From positions 3,038,001-3,102,000 of the forward strand of contig NZ_JAPEOZ010000001.1 of the NCBI RefSeq assembly GCF_026340655.1: a stretch of DNA of 64,000 bases, written 5' to 3'. Source of the stretch: Streptomyces sp. NBC_01275 (GTDB lineage: Bacteria; Actinomycetota; Actinomycetes; Streptomycetales; Streptomycetaceae). The notes under the pieces were generated by a model. It was not told the DNA's origin, did not search any database, and worked only from the letters and a program-made list of their open reading frames with translations. Both the position numbers and the translations under genes were made by a program. Positions 1-8,338 of the stretch are shown here, one piece after another. How positions within the stretch are numbered: position 1 is the first letter of the stretch; the number at the start of each line of letters is the position of its first letter.

Positions 1-372
1 GTCCTCGATGCGGGCCCGGAGCTCGGTTTCCGCCGAGTCCCCTCGGAGCACCGCCGGCCCACGCCCGCGCAGCGCGTCCCCTTCCTCGAGCATCCGGTGC
101 ACGAAGCCATACGAGCGGCCCAGAACCGAGCCGATCGCGCGGACAGTGCCTCCGGCTTGATAGGCGCGGATGAGCACGCTGCGGTACCGCTCCCTGTCGC
201 TCCCCTTGAGCCGTACGTGACGCGGGATGACGGGCAGCCCCTGGAGAAGCTGCGGCCATTGTGAGAGGCCGGGGTCGGCTGTGTGGTGGACGGGCTGCTG
301 CCCCGCCCCATCGTTGTGGGCTGAGGCGGCTCCGCCGTCCCCGTCACCGACCGCTGCCTGAGCTGTACTCAA
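1..372 (-). CDS. Partial helix-turn-helix DNA-binding protein (runs off left edge)
   Basis: The frame reads from the right and leaves the window at base 1, so the C-terminus is missing. The core GGTVRAIGSVLGRSYGFVHR is the helix-turn-helix of the small actinobacterial HTH family (usual form RSLAESTGRSYGFVHRVL), followed by a basic tail. No ATG or GTG fits well. A TTG at 372-370 overlaps the TGA of the upstream small gene (TTGA) and has GAAGG about 8 bases before it, so I chose that start. An in-frame ATG at 465 is the alternative. The roughly 60-residue N-terminal extension before the HTH is longer than usual for this family. Likely a DNA-binding regulator in the tail of the conservon operon; target unknown. 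Confidence 0.55.
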   Translation of the reverse strand, partial: MSTAQAAVGDGDGGAASAHNDGAGQQPVHHTADPGLSQWPQLLQGLPVIPRHVRLKGSDRERYRSVLIRAYQAGGTVRAIGSVLGRSYGFVHRMLEEGDALRGRGPAVLRGDSAETELRARIED

Positions 373-524
373 CTGAATGCCTTCAGCGGGTCGAGCGCGG
401 TTGCGGCGATGCGGTGCCAGCGGGCGTCGGCGTCGGCCGACAGGCGTAAGACGGCGGTCTGCCATGCCTTGATGGCGTCACCGCGCGGCCCGTGACGGGC
501 GGAGCCGGTGTCGGCGTGTGCCAT
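369..524 (-). CDS. Small conserved-looking protein, 51 aa, unknown function
   Basis: ATG at 524 has GGAGAAA about six bases upstream. The product begins MAHADTGSARHG and its second half is a predicted amphipathic helix (AWQTAVLRLSADADARW). Codon third positions are G/C-rich as in neighbouring genes, which supports real coding. It lies between the acyl-CoA-dehydrogenase-like gene and the HTH gene on the same strand and overlaps the HTH gene by four bases, so it is probably in the same transcript. No family was recognised. Confidence 0.5.
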   Translation of the reverse strand: MAHADTGSARHGPRGDAIKAWQTAVLRLSADADARWHRIAATALDPLKAFS

Positions 525-658
525 GGAGATTTCTCCGTTGAGTCGTGTGGCGGTGGCGGTTGGGGCCCCGCTGCCGGGATGGTTGGGGCGGGGCCCGGCA
601 GCGGGGCGTGGAACCGCGCACGGCGATGCGGATTACGGGGGCGCCGTGCGCGGGGGCT

Positions 659-1933
659 TCACAGTGCGGTCGTCGGGTCCGCTCGGGCGTGCCGCGTGTG
701 GTCGGCGAGGAGCACGGACCACGGTGTGCGGTCGGCCTCGTCGCCCGGGTGGTCGTGTTCGCGCAGGAGGCCTTGGGCGAGGCGCAGGCGCTGGACTTCT
801 CCGGTGCCGGCGGGGGCGTAGGTGGTCTGCATGTCGCGCCATACCCGTTCGAGGGGGTAGCCGTCGTCGAGGGCGTTCGCGGCATGCAGTTCCATGGCGT
901 CCCGGCCGGCCTCGGCGGCGAGTTCGTGGCCGAGGCCCTTGGCGGCGATGAGCTCTTCGTCGCACGACAGGCCGCGGTCGAGCATGTCGACGGCGTGGTA
1001 GGCGAGGATCCGGGCCATGATCACCCGGGCGGCCATCTGCCCGAGCCGGTTTCGGACCACGCCGAGGTCGGCGAGCGTGCCCTTGTAGCGGGGCCGGGCG
1101 CCGACGTACTGCGCGGTGAGCGCGACGGCCGTCTCGTGCAGGCCGAGAGAGACGGCCGTCAGGTTGGGTCTTCCGTACAGGACGCTGCTGGACTGGGCGA
1201 CGTCGAAGCCCTGGCCGACCTCGCCGAGCACCCGGTCCGGGGGGATGCGCACCCGGTCGAAGCTGATCTGGGCGAAGCTGAAACCGTGCAGCCCCAGCTT
1301 GCCGGTGTGCCGTACGACGCTCACACCACGCTGGTCGCCCGGGACGAGGAACGCGGTAAGAGCCTGCGTCGTGCGGGCGCCGGCCGGGCCGGTGCGGGCG
1401 ACGACGACGTGGAGGTCGGCGATGTGGCTGTTCCCGACGTGGGCCTTGACCCCCGTGAGAACCCAGGCTTTCCCGTCCCACTCGGCCGCGCTCGCCATCC
1501 CGCCGATGTGACCGCCCTGGTCCGGCTCGGTCACCGCGATCGACATCAGCACGCTGCCGTCCGCCACGGCCGGCAGCAGCGTCTTGTGCTGGTCGTAGTC
1601 ACCGTAGTGGAGCAGGGCACCGACCGGTATCAGGCTGGCCTGGAGGATGGCGGCGGCCGCGCCGGAGACACGGGCGAGGCGGTGGATGAGGATCGTCTTG
1701 GCGACCTGCCCGGCCTGCATCCCGCCGAAGGCTTCGGGCACGGTGACGCCGAACCAACGGCGGCCGGCCAGCAACCGAGCGATCTTCCGGTCCACCCGCT
1801 GCGGCGCACTCTCCATACGGTCCACCCGGGGCGCGATCTCTTGGGCGGCGAAGTCGTCGGCGGCCTCCCACAGCGCCTGATGGGCAGGCGTGAGAAACCT
1901 GTCAAGAGTGGCGGGCGTGGCGGGCATGGACAT
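659..1933 (-). CDS. Acyl-CoA dehydrogenase-family protein lacking the usual catalytic Glu
   Basis: A 424-residue flavoprotein of the acyl-CoA dehydrogenase fold: an N-terminal helical domain, a middle beta domain with the FAD-contact stretch AVTEPDQGGHIGG, and a C-terminal helical bundle ending in RDMQTTYAPAGTGEVQR (residues 366-382). In most family members the equivalent stretch is IYEGTxxIQR and its Glu is the catalytic base; here that position is Ala375. The protein may use a Glu elsewhere, as isovaleryl-CoA dehydrogenase does, act on an unusual acyl carrier substrate, or have lost dehydrogenase activity. Start ATG 1933 follows an AGGGAGAGGG ribosome site; an upstream ATG at 2020 would add 29 low-complexity residues. 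It lies just after the GAF gene of the conservon operon. Confidence 0.8.
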   Translation of the reverse strand: MSMPATPATLDRFLTPAHQALWEAADDFAAQEIAPRVDRMESAPQRVDRKIARLLAGRRWFGVTVPEAFGGMQAGQVAKTILIHRLARVSGAAAAILQASLIPVGALLHYGDYDQHKTLLPAVADGSVLMSIAVTEPDQGGHIGGMASAAEWDGKAWVLTGVKAHVGNSHIADLHVVVARTGPAGARTTQALTAFLVPGDQRGVSVVRHTGKLGLHGFSFAQISFDRVRIPPDRVLGEVGQGFDVAQSSSVLYGRPNLTAVSLGLHETAVALTAQYVGARPRYKGTLADLGVVRNRLGQMAARVIMARILAYHAVDMLDRGLSCDEELIAAKGLGHELAAEAGRDAMELHAANALDDGYPLERVWRDMQTTYAPAGTGEVQRLRLAQGLLREHDHPGDEADRTPWSVLLADHTRHARADPTTAL

Positions 1934-2016
1934 GGACGGTCCCTCTCCCTGAAGGGGGCTCACATGGCGGCTGCGGCCGGAACCGCGTGCGGGGGAGTTC
2001 CGGGGCAAGACGTTCG

Positions 2017-2592
2017 TCAACGGGCAGGCGTGGGGATCTTGACGACGTCGGCCGCCGCGCGCACGGCGCCCCGGACGATGGTCTGCACCCGGGCCGCGTC
2101 CTGGAGGGTCCGCGGTTCCGGGTCGATGACGCAGACGGTGAGCAGGACCAGGCCGGTCGCCTCGTCGATGATCGGGCTGCCGAAGTAGGACTGGATGCCG
2201 ATGGCGTCGACGACGTGGTTGCTCTGGAAGCGTGGGGAGGCGGCCACGTCCGGCAGGGGCAGGCCGCGCTTGCGCTGGACGACCTCGGGGCAGTAGCCGT
2301 GACCGCGGTTCATGGAGCGGCCGACGATGGGATAGCCGGCGTCCCGCGGCGGGTTGTGCAGGCCCAGGAACGTCTGCTCGTCGCTGAAGGCGTTCACCAT
2401 GCCGTAGAGGAAGCCGGTGCGCTCGGCCATGTCGGTGGCGATGTCGTCGAGTACCTGCTGCCCCTGCATGGGGATGCCCAGCTCGCTGAACCGGGTCAGG
2501 CGGGTGGCCATCTCGGACAGCTCGGTGGCCGGGTCGTCCGTGTAGGTCTGGATCTGGTGCTGCACAGTGCGGGCTGTCGTCGTGGTCATCAT
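2017..2592 (-). CDS. GAF-domain protein of the conservon operon
   Basis: A 191-residue protein that is essentially one GAF sensor domain (roughly residues 30-175), with the segments LDDIATDMAERTGFLYGMVN, NRGHGYCPEVV and SYFGSPI typical of small-molecule-sensing GAF domains. No kinase, phosphatase or DNA-binding domain is attached. Its start overlaps the stop of cvnD by four bases (ATGA), so the two are translationally coupled. In many conservons this place is taken by a cytochrome P450 (cvnE); a GAF protein here suggests a ligand-sensing output or accessory component. Cys and His in the GYCPEV segment could bind a metal or heme, which is inference only. Confidence 0.85.
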   Translation of the reverse strand: MMTTTTARTVQHQIQTYTDDPATELSEMATRLTRFSELGIPMQGQQVLDDIATDMAERTGFLYGMVNAFSDEQTFLGLHNPPRDAGYPIVGRSMNRGHGYCPEVVQRKRGLPLPDVAASPRFQSNHVVDAIGIQSYFGSPIIDEATGLVLLTVCVIDPEPRTLQDAARVQTIVRGAVRAAADVVKIPTPAR

Positions 2593-3185
2593 GCGTCCAA
2601 AAGGGTGGGGCGGGCGGATTGGCTCTTCACGACGTGCTTGACCAGGGCGATCAGCACGGAGGCCACGGATTCGGGGTTGCGGGCGTCGCAGAACATCAGC
2701 GGCACGGAGGCGTCCACGTCGAAGGCCTCGCGGATCTCCGGAAGGGTGCGGGGAGCGGCGCCGGGGAACCGGTTGATCGCTATGACGAAGGGCATGCCGA
2801 GCTGTTCGAAGAAGTCGGCGGCGTGGAAGCTGGAGTCGATCCTGCGGGTGTCGGCCAGGACGACGGCGCCGAACGCGCCTTCGGCCAGGTCGTGCCAGAA
2901 GTCCCAGAAGCGCGGCTGTCCTGGGGTGCCGAACAGGTAGAGCTCGATCGGGTCGGGCACGTCCCAGCCGACGCGGCCGAAGTCGAAGGCGACCGTGGTG
3001 GTCGTCTTGGCCTCGACCCCGTGCAGGCTGTCGGTCGCCGTGCTCTGCTCGGTCAGCAGCTCCTCGGTGCGCAGCGGAGTGATGTCGCTGACCGCTCCGA
3101 TCGCTGTGGTCTTGCCGACGCCGAACCCGCCGGCGACGACCACCTTGACGGTCACCCGCTCGCCCGGCTGCAGAGGCTGCGTCAT
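2589..3185 (-). CDS. cvnD: CvnD-type small GTPase of the conservon
   Basis: A 198-residue Ras-like/MglA-type GTPase. The P-loop is GGFGVGKTT (residues 19-27), and LYLFGTPGQPRFWDFW is the switch II/Walker B region. The guanine-specificity loop reads AINRFPGA rather than NKxD, as in other CvnD proteins. Conservon GTPases work at the membrane with the CvnA kinase-like sensor, the CvnB roadblock protein and CvnC, in a complex likened to eukaryotic G-protein signalling. It starts 7 bp after cvnC and overlaps the GAF gene by four bases. Confidence 0.93.
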   Translation of the reverse strand: MTQPLQPGERVTVKVVVAGGFGVGKTTAIGAVSDITPLRTEELLTEQSTATDSLHGVEAKTTTTVAFDFGRVGWDVPDPIELYLFGTPGQPRFWDFWHDLAEGAFGAVVLADTRRIDSSFHAADFFEQLGMPFVIAINRFPGAAPRTLPEIREAFDVDASVPLMFCDARNPESVASVLIALVKHVVKSQSARPTLLDA

Positions 3186-3192
3186 GGCGCCG

Positions 3193-3594
3193 TCACCCGG
3201 CCTTCGCTTCTGCGCCCGGCCACCGGCGCTTGAGGCCGGCGCTCACAGCCATCAGCGTCTGTACGTCGCGGTTCTCGCCGGGCGCCACCGGCACGTGCAC
3301 CTTCAGGGCCCCGGCGTCGATCAGGTCGGAGACGAGGACCGTCACCGCGGCGACGTGCAGGCTCAGCGTCCCGGCCAGCTCGGCAAGCGGACGCCGATGC
3401 TGCCGGCACAACTCGACGATCTGCACGCTCTCCTCGGGCATGCTGCGCGGCGGGCGTCGGCCGGGGCCCAGGACGGTGTGCATGCTGAGGCGGTGACGGG
3501 CTCGGGTGCGCCCGTCGGTCACCGCGTACAGCCGCACGATGCCGGCCGTCTCGTCCGAGGCCGCTAATGAGTCCGGACCGGAGCGGGAGTTCAT
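3193..3594 (-). CDS. cvnC: CvnC, DUF742 protein
   Basis: A 133-residue protein with the DUF742 fold: IVRLYAVTDGRTR near the N-terminus, then a winged-helix-like half (IVELCRQHRRPLAELAGTLSL, followed by VLVSDLIDAGALKVH). This is the standard third gene of actinobacterial conservons. Its exact job is unsettled; it binds partners in the CvnA-D membrane complex. The ATG overlaps the cvnB stop (ATGA), so it is translated together with cvnB. Confidence 0.92.
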   Translation of the reverse strand: MNSRSGPDSLAASDETAGIVRLYAVTDGRTRARHRLSMHTVLGPGRRPPRSMPEESVQIVELCRQHRRPLAELAGTLSLHVAAVTVLVSDLIDAGALKVHVPVAPGENRDVQTLMAVSAGLKRRWPGAEAKAG

Positions 3595-4076
3595 TCGACA
3601 CCGGAGCCCTGACCGTGACGCGTGCGGACCGGGGTGGTCATGTAGGGGGCGAACCGCTGCACCAGGCGGCCGGCGGCGAAGGCGACGGTTCCGACGTTGG
3701 CGTCCGTGCGAGCGAGCACGACCAGGACGGTTGCGACGGTCTTTCCGGAGGCGATGAAGGCGCTTCCCGTACCGGCCTCGGTGACCAGGAAGAGGGTGTC
3801 CTCGCGCTCGACGAGGATCTGGCCCGCCGGCATCTGCTTGTCCGTCGGCCCGGTGACGCCCTTGGCCAGTCCTGCCAGGCCCGAGAACGCGGCGGCCAGC
3901 TCGTCCGCCCAGTCCTCGTCCATGTGGGACGGGATCGCCTGCCTTATCCCGTCTCGGGAGGCCAGTAATGCGTGGGTGACGCCGGCGGTGTCCTGCACTA
4001 ATTCGTCCAGCAGACGCGCCATCTGGTCCTGGACCTCCTTGGGGGAGATCACGGGGGCAGTCGTGTCGTAGGTCAT
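3591..4076 (-). CDS. cvnB: CvnB, roadblock/LC7-domain protein
   Basis: A 161-residue protein with one roadblock/LC7 domain (residues about 15-125; LLDELVQDTAGVTHALLASR and a central ILVEREDTLFLVTEA strand pair). Roadblock proteins commonly act as partners or activators of MglA-like GTPases, which fits the CvnD gene downstream. I chose ATG 4076 because GGAG lies 8-9 bases upstream; the ATG three codons earlier (4085) sits too near the ribosome site. The stop overlaps cvnC. Confidence 0.93.
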   Translation of the reverse strand: MTYDTTAPVISPKEVQDQMARLLDELVQDTAGVTHALLASRDGIRQAIPSHMDEDWADELAAAFSGLAGLAKGVTGPTDKQMPAGQILVEREDTLFLVTEAGTGSAFIASGKTVATVLVVLARTDANVGTVAFAAGRLVQRFAPYMTTPVRTRHGQGSGVE

Positions 4077-4094
4077 GGCAAACACTCCGGGAGA

Positions 4095-5579
4095 TCAGGA
4101 CTGGGTGGTGGGGGAGGCATCGGACTGCAGACCGGCGTGCAGACCGGTCCGCCAGTCCGCAACGGCCTGGGGATTCGCGGCCGGGGCAGGAGCTGCGGGG
4201 CCCTGCTCCGTGGGCATGGGACGCTGCACCCGCTTTCGTCGGGGCAGCGAGCCCGTACTGGCGTCGCCGACCGGTCGCGCGGGGCCGGCGGCGCTGGGGC
4301 CGGGACCCGTCGGGCGCGGTGCAGCCGCCGCGTGCGCCAGCTGCCCAGCACCTGGCCGAGGCTGGGGCTGAGCGGGGATCGTGACGGTCCCGATGGCCGG
4401 AGCGGTCGGGACGAGGTAGTGGTTGGGGACGACGACGTTGGCCGTCGTGCCGCCCGTCGGGTTCATCGACAGCCAGACTTCGAGGCCGTGCTTCACGGCG
4501 ATCCTGGCGGCGGTGATCAGACCGAGGCTGCCCCGGCGGACCTGATCTGCGATGTCGGCGTGGCCGGGGTTGTTCAGGAGCTTGTTGAGGAGGTCCCGCT
4601 TCTGCGGGTTCATGAGGAGGATCGCGCGGTCCTCGACCTCGAAGTGCAGACCCCGGGCGACCTTCTGCGCCCGCACGATGACCTTGGCAGCCGGGTCGGA
4701 GTGGTCCAGGCCGTTGTCGATGAACTCGGCGAGCAGATGCGTGACGTCGGGGTGGACGTGGGCGGGCAGTGCGAACGCCGCCCCCACGTCACCGCTCGCG
4801 AGCTGCACGCGGGGGTACTTCACGACCTCCGACTTCGCGCCGCGCAGAAGCGTGGCGACGGGAACGGGCGCCCGGGTCTCGCGCAGGAACTGGCCGCCCA
4901 GGACGACGGAGACGCTCTCGACCATGCGGCGCAGCCGTGTCGCGAGGTGGTCGATCTTGAAGCAGTGGGCGAGCAGATCCACGTCCTCGGTCGCCCTCTG
5001 CAGCAGTGTCAGGTGCTCCAGCATCTCCCCGATCAGCCCGTGCTGACGGCGCGACAGGGTCTGATGCATCGCCACCAGCACCGCGGCCTGCGACTCGTCA
5101 TGCACGCGCAGCATGGCGGCGGCGCCCTGCACCTGCAGGCTGCCGACCAGCTCCAGAACCTTGGCCAGCGTGTCGCCGCCGTTGAAGGGAGGCTCCTGGG
5201 GAAGTGGGGGACGCGCCCCCCGGCACAGCTCCTGCGCCGTCCAGATGACGCTCTTCTCCGCGGCCTGCACGGCCTCCGCGACGCGCTGCAGCTCGCCGTC
5301 ACGATGCCCCTGGAGGGCGGCCGCCACGGCCTGGACCCGGATGGCGCCGACGAGTCCCGTGACGAGCACACTGCCACCGAGGCAGACGGCGACCTGCGTG
5401 ACGGTGAAGCCGAAGGCCCAAGCAGCAACGACGGTCCCGCCCGCCAGAACGGCCATGCACGCCAGCGGGGCGTACAGGACGCCGGAGACTTCGTCCAGGA
5501 GATAGCGGTCTGTCCGGGGGCGGCGGCCCCGTCTGCGGCGGTGAGCGGCCGGGCGGGCAGTGGACTGAGGGGAAGGCAT
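4095..5579 (-). CDS. cvnA: CvnA, membrane histidine-kinase-like sensor
   Basis: A 494-residue protein: a basic N-terminus, two close membrane segments (about residues 35-60 and 63-80), then a helical region with the H-box-like FKIDHLATRLRRMVES. A HATPase domain follows, with N-box FIDNGLDHS and G-rich RRGSLGLITAARIA, and the C-terminus (about residues 400-494) is Pro/Ala-rich and disordered. CvnA proteins are the sensor of conservons; they bind ATP but phosphotransfer is not always shown. This is the first canonical cvn gene, with cvnB 18 bp downstream. A 52-bp gap separates it from the ATP-binding gene upstream, which may share the promoter. Confidence 0.92.
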   Translation of the reverse strand: MPSPQSTARPAAHRRRRGRRPRTDRYLLDEVSGVLYAPLACMAVLAGGTVVAAWAFGFTVTQVAVCLGGSVLVTGLVGAIRVQAVAAALQGHRDGELQRVAEAVQAAEKSVIWTAQELCRGARPPLPQEPPFNGGDTLAKVLELVGSLQVQGAAAMLRVHDESQAAVLVAMHQTLSRRQHGLIGEMLEHLTLLQRATEDVDLLAHCFKIDHLATRLRRMVESVSVVLGGQFLRETRAPVPVATLLRGAKSEVVKYPRVQLASGDVGAAFALPAHVHPDVTHLLAEFIDNGLDHSDPAAKVIVRAQKVARGLHFEVEDRAILLMNPQKRDLLNKLLNNPGHADIADQVRRGSLGLITAARIAVKHGLEVWLSMNPTGGTTANVVVPNHYLVPTAPAIGTVTIPAQPQPRPGAGQLAHAAAAPRPTGPGPSAAGPARPVGDASTGSLPRRKRVQRPMPTEQGPAAPAPAANPQAVADWRTGLHAGLQSDASPTTQS

Positions 5580-5631
5580 GAGGTCCTCGGAGTCGGTTCC
5601 AGCAGGGGGACGTGCGGGCCGGCCGGGCGCG

Positions 5632-6180
5632 TCAGCCGACGGGGAGGACGGCCTGCACGGTCTTGCCCACGATCACGCCGTCGTCGTCCCTCACCACGCC
5701 CCACCCCAGGCGGCCCCGGTAGTGCGCCACCCACCACAGGCCAGTCGGCGTTCCTGTGGCTCTTCCGGACTGGTTCGCCGCCTTCTCGAAGCCGGGGAAC
5801 TCGGGGTACGCGTCGTCCACCTCGACAAGAAGCTCCCGGGCGTCCGCGGTCACGATCAGACGCAGAGGGACGCGGCCGTCGGCGAAGGGCCTGGCGTGCC
5901 GTACGGCGTTGTCCACCAGCTTGTCGGCGACACGTGCCGCGATGTCCACGTTGCCCGACCAGCGCCCGATCGTCAGCCAGGACCGGGACCGCAGCCGTGC
6001 GTTGCGACCCGCTCCCCCGTCGGCCAGCAACGTCGTACACCAGTCAAAAGCCGGCCGCTCCTCGGATACCAGGGGCAACAGAGTGACTGCGGCGAGCTGC
6101 GGCCCCTCGCCGGGCGACGTCCCGGTCGTAGGCACGAGCGCACCGGGCGCGGTGCTCGGACTCGGACTCGGATGGTTCAC
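5632..6180 (-). CDS. Anti-sigma-like ATP-binding (HATPase) regulatory protein
   Basis: A 182-residue soluble protein with a HATPase fold of the RsbW/SpoIIAB kind. The N-box is DKLVDNAVRHA, and a shortened G-rich region (TGTPTGLWWVAHYRGRLGWGV) ends in KTVQAVLP. There is no membrane segment or H-box. Streptomyces has dozens of such proteins acting as anti-sigma or anti-anti-sigma partners. The start is GTG at 6180 with GGGAG five bases upstream. It is the first gene of the minus-strand conservon cluster, so the promoter probably lies in 6181-6435. Confidence 0.82.
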   Translation of the reverse strand: MNHPSPSPSTAPGALVPTTGTSPGEGPQLAAVTLLPLVSEERPAFDWCTTLLADGGAGRNARLRSRSWLTIGRWSGNVDIAARVADKLVDNAVRHARPFADGRVPLRLIVTADARELLVEVDDAYPEFPGFEKAANQSGRATGTPTGLWWVAHYRGRLGWGVVRDDDGVIVGKTVQAVLPVG

Positions 6181-6435
6181 GGGGGCTCCCGGTATACGGC
6201 TGTGCTCGCTCGGGCACTCTCAGCTAAACGGAGTACGAGCGTTGCAAACCGCTGGTCGACGGCTCTACCCCCCAACAGACCTCGGACTGGGCCGGGATTT
6301 TGAAGGTCAGCCTCGGAGTTCCCCCGAAATGACCTCGGACCGCTAAGTAACCTCTATCCAGGGCAACTTCATCGGGGAAGGAGTCTTACCGTCGTCGCAA
6401 TGGCATGCCAGACACAACGATGAGAGGCGGGCACC

Positions 6436-7764
6436 GTGCTGTTCTTCCGGTTCATCCTCGAACAACGCGGCGTACGCACCCCCGAGGACGTTCTCGAGCT
6501 CTACCAGGCCGCAGCCGGGCAACGGGGTCCCCACACGGAAGTCCCGGCGCTCAAGACCGTCCAAGGATGGTTCTATGACGGGCGTAGGCCTCAGCGCGCC
6601 TTCCGCCCGGTTATCACCGCGATGCTTGGCCACACCATCGATGCGTTATGGACTGAGGTACCCGCCGGGACTCCACCGAGCTTCGTACCTTCCAGCGGCA
6701 CGTCACCGACTCACCCCCGCGTCGATGCCGGCGCGGACCTGATCGAGATGCAAAGGACGGGCGCGATGGCTGTACAGCGCGCGAAGGACTTCCTCTTCGG
6801 GCAAGACCGCGGGACCGTGGGCGATGACACGCTCGGACTACTCGACGACGAGGTCAACCGACTCGTCACCGCCTACCCCCGCGAACCCCTCTCGGTGGTC
6901 TGGGACGACCTTCTTGCCACGCAGGAACAGGTCTTTCGCCTCTTGGAGGGCGGCCGGCTGAAGCCGTCGCAGTTGCGCGACTTGTACTTCAAGGGTGCCC
7001 TGCTGTCGTTCCTGGTAGCCAAGGGCTTCAACGACATGCAGTCGCCGCACCAGGCCCTGACCATGACCCGCGTTGCAGCGGCCTGTGCCCGCGATGCCGA
7101 ACACCCTGGACTCATAGCTCTGGTCGACGGACTCAAGAGCCTCATCGCGTACTGGGCGGACAAGCCTGACGACGCCCTGCACTACGCCAGCCAGGGTGCC
7201 GCGACCGCAGCCAACCTCCCTGGAACGGTGGGCCTGTGGCTACTGGGCCTGCAAGCCCGTGCAGCCGCGGTCATCGGCGATGAAGCCACGGTCCATACCG
7301 TGAACCAGCGAGCCACCGAAGGACGCGAGCACGTCGTCCACGACGATCTTGATCGGCTCGGCGGCCTCTTCTTCTACGCGCCGGAGAAGCAGCTCTACTA
7401 CGCGGTGGAGGCGGAGGCGCTGCTCGGCAACGGCAACCAGCAGCTCAGTGACCAGGCGGAGGATGCGGTGCGAGCGTTCAGCGACCCGACGTCACCGAAC
7501 TGGGCGTTCGGGGATCTCGCCGGCGCGCGATGCGACCTCGCAATGATCCGACTGTTCGCGGGCGACGTGGACGGTACGGCGGCAGCCCTCCGACCTGTTC
7601 TGGATCTGCCGGTCACGCACAGGAACAACGGCATCATCGTCTCGGCGATGCGGGTGCGCCAGGCTCTAGGTCAGAGCCCAGCCAGGACATCTGCCGTCGG
7701 GCGCGACCTCCGCCTGGAGATCGAGGCCTTTCCGGCAAGCCGGCCGGCGCTGCCACGCGGGTAA
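6436..7764 (+). CDS. XRE/TPR-type regulatory protein, putative
   Basis: A 442-residue soluble protein. Residues 1-80 resemble a cryptic HTH region (EQRGVRTPEDVLELYQAAAG, then ALKTVQGWFYDGRRP). The remainder is helical with Ala/Leu-rich TPR-like repeats (residues about 170-420), including HYASQGAATAANLPGTVGLW. This layout is common in Streptomyces regulators near conservons and GNAT genes. The start is GTG with GAGAGGCGGG upstream. The ligand and target are unknown. It is divergent from the conservon operon across a 255-bp intergenic region that I could not resolve into promoter elements. Confidence 0.75.
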   Translation: MLFFRFILEQRGVRTPEDVLELYQAAAGQRGPHTEVPALKTVQGWFYDGRRPQRAFRPVITAMLGHTIDALWTEVPAGTPPSFVPSSGTSPTHPRVDAGADLIEMQRTGAMAVQRAKDFLFGQDRGTVGDDTLGLLDDEVNRLVTAYPREPLSVVWDDLLATQEQVFRLLEGGRLKPSQLRDLYFKGALLSFLVAKGFNDMQSPHQALTMTRVAAACARDAEHPGLIALVDGLKSLIAYWADKPDDALHYASQGAATAANLPGTVGLWLLGLQARAAAVIGDEATVHTVNQRATEGREHVVHDDLDRLGGLFFYAPEKQLYYAVEAEALLGNGNQQLSDQAEDAVRAFSDPTSPNWAFGDLAGARCDLAMIRLFAGDVDGTAAALRPVLDLPVTHRNNGIIVSAMRVRQALGQSPARTSAVGRDLRLEIEAFPASRPALPRG

Positions 7765-7767
7765 AGT
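7762..7767 (+). promoter_or_regulatory. Putative -10 element for a leaderless GNAT mRNA
   Basis: TAAAGT lies seven bases before the ATG of the acetyltransferase gene at 7775. Its first three bases are the TAA stop of the gene before. A -10 at this distance would start transcription on the A of the ATG, giving a leaderless message, which is common in Streptomyces. No convincing -35 was seen. Confidence 0.35.
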
Positions 7768-7774
7768 CCGCCGC

Positions 7775-8338
7775 ATGTACCCGGTCAAACGGTCCAGCCC
7801 ACGCCTCACCCTTCGTGAGCTCACCGCCGACGACGTCGCCGCGGTGTTCGCCATCTACGGCAACGAAGAGGCGACGGAGCACCTGTCATTCGAACCGCGT
7901 ACGCGCGACCAAGTCGGCGAGATCATCGCCCGGTCTGTCGCCTCAGCTGCAGCAGTCCCGCGATCCGAGTACGCACTCATGGTCATAGAGCGGGAATCAG
8001 ACGATGCAGTCGGGTTTGGCCGGATTGCTATGGATCCACACCAGCAGCGCGGAGCAACCTTCGGCTTCGCGCTGCGCCCAGACGCCTGGGGTGTTGGATA
8101 TGGCGTCGAAACGGTGCGCCTCCTCCTCAGTCTCGGGTTCGACGAACTCGGACTGCACCGCATTTGGGGTGCTCGATCGCCGTTCAACCAGGGGTCAGCG
8201 AAGACAATGTCGGCAGCGGGAATGACCGAAGAGGGCACCATTCGGGAGCACATTCTGAAGGCCGGGAATTGGCGCGACTCCGTCGTACACGCCATCCTCG
8301 ATCGCGAGTGGGCCGCACTCCGGCCCACCTGGCCCTAG
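7775..8338 (+). CDS. GNAT-family N-acetyltransferase (RimJ/RimL-like)
   Basis: A 187-residue acetyltransferase. It has the N-terminal RLTLRELTADDVAAVF strand-helix of RimJ/RimL-like GNATs and the acetyl-CoA region (FGFALRPDAWGVGYGVETVR), followed by NQGSAKTMSAAGMTEEGTIR, the usual asparagine-containing helix. It probably acetylates a protein N-terminus or a small amine; the substrate cannot be read from sequence. It starts 10 bp after the TPR regulator, but has no Shine-Dalgarno and probably its own leaderless promoter. Its TAG stop lies within an IS-end-like sequence (8335-8353). Confidence 0.9.
   Translation: MYPVKRSSPRLTLRELTADDVAAVFAIYGNEEATEHLSFEPRTRDQVGEIIARSVASAAAVPRSEYALMVIERESDDAVGFGRIAMDPHQQRGATFGFALRPDAWGVGYGVETVRLLLSLGFDELGLHRIWGARSPFNQGSAKTMSAAGMTEEGTIREHILKAGNWRDSVVHAILDREWAALRPTWP

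Noticed and set aside
545..2188. 547-residue plus-strand open frame over the acyl-CoA dehydrogenase gene
   Set aside because: Antisense frame kept open by GC-rich third positions; the minus strand encodes a clear family protein.
2606..2618. GGTGGGGCGGG matching the tRNA 3' end as a left attachment core
   Set aside because: It is only 11 bp of G-rich sequence inside the cvnD 3' region, expected by chance in this genome.
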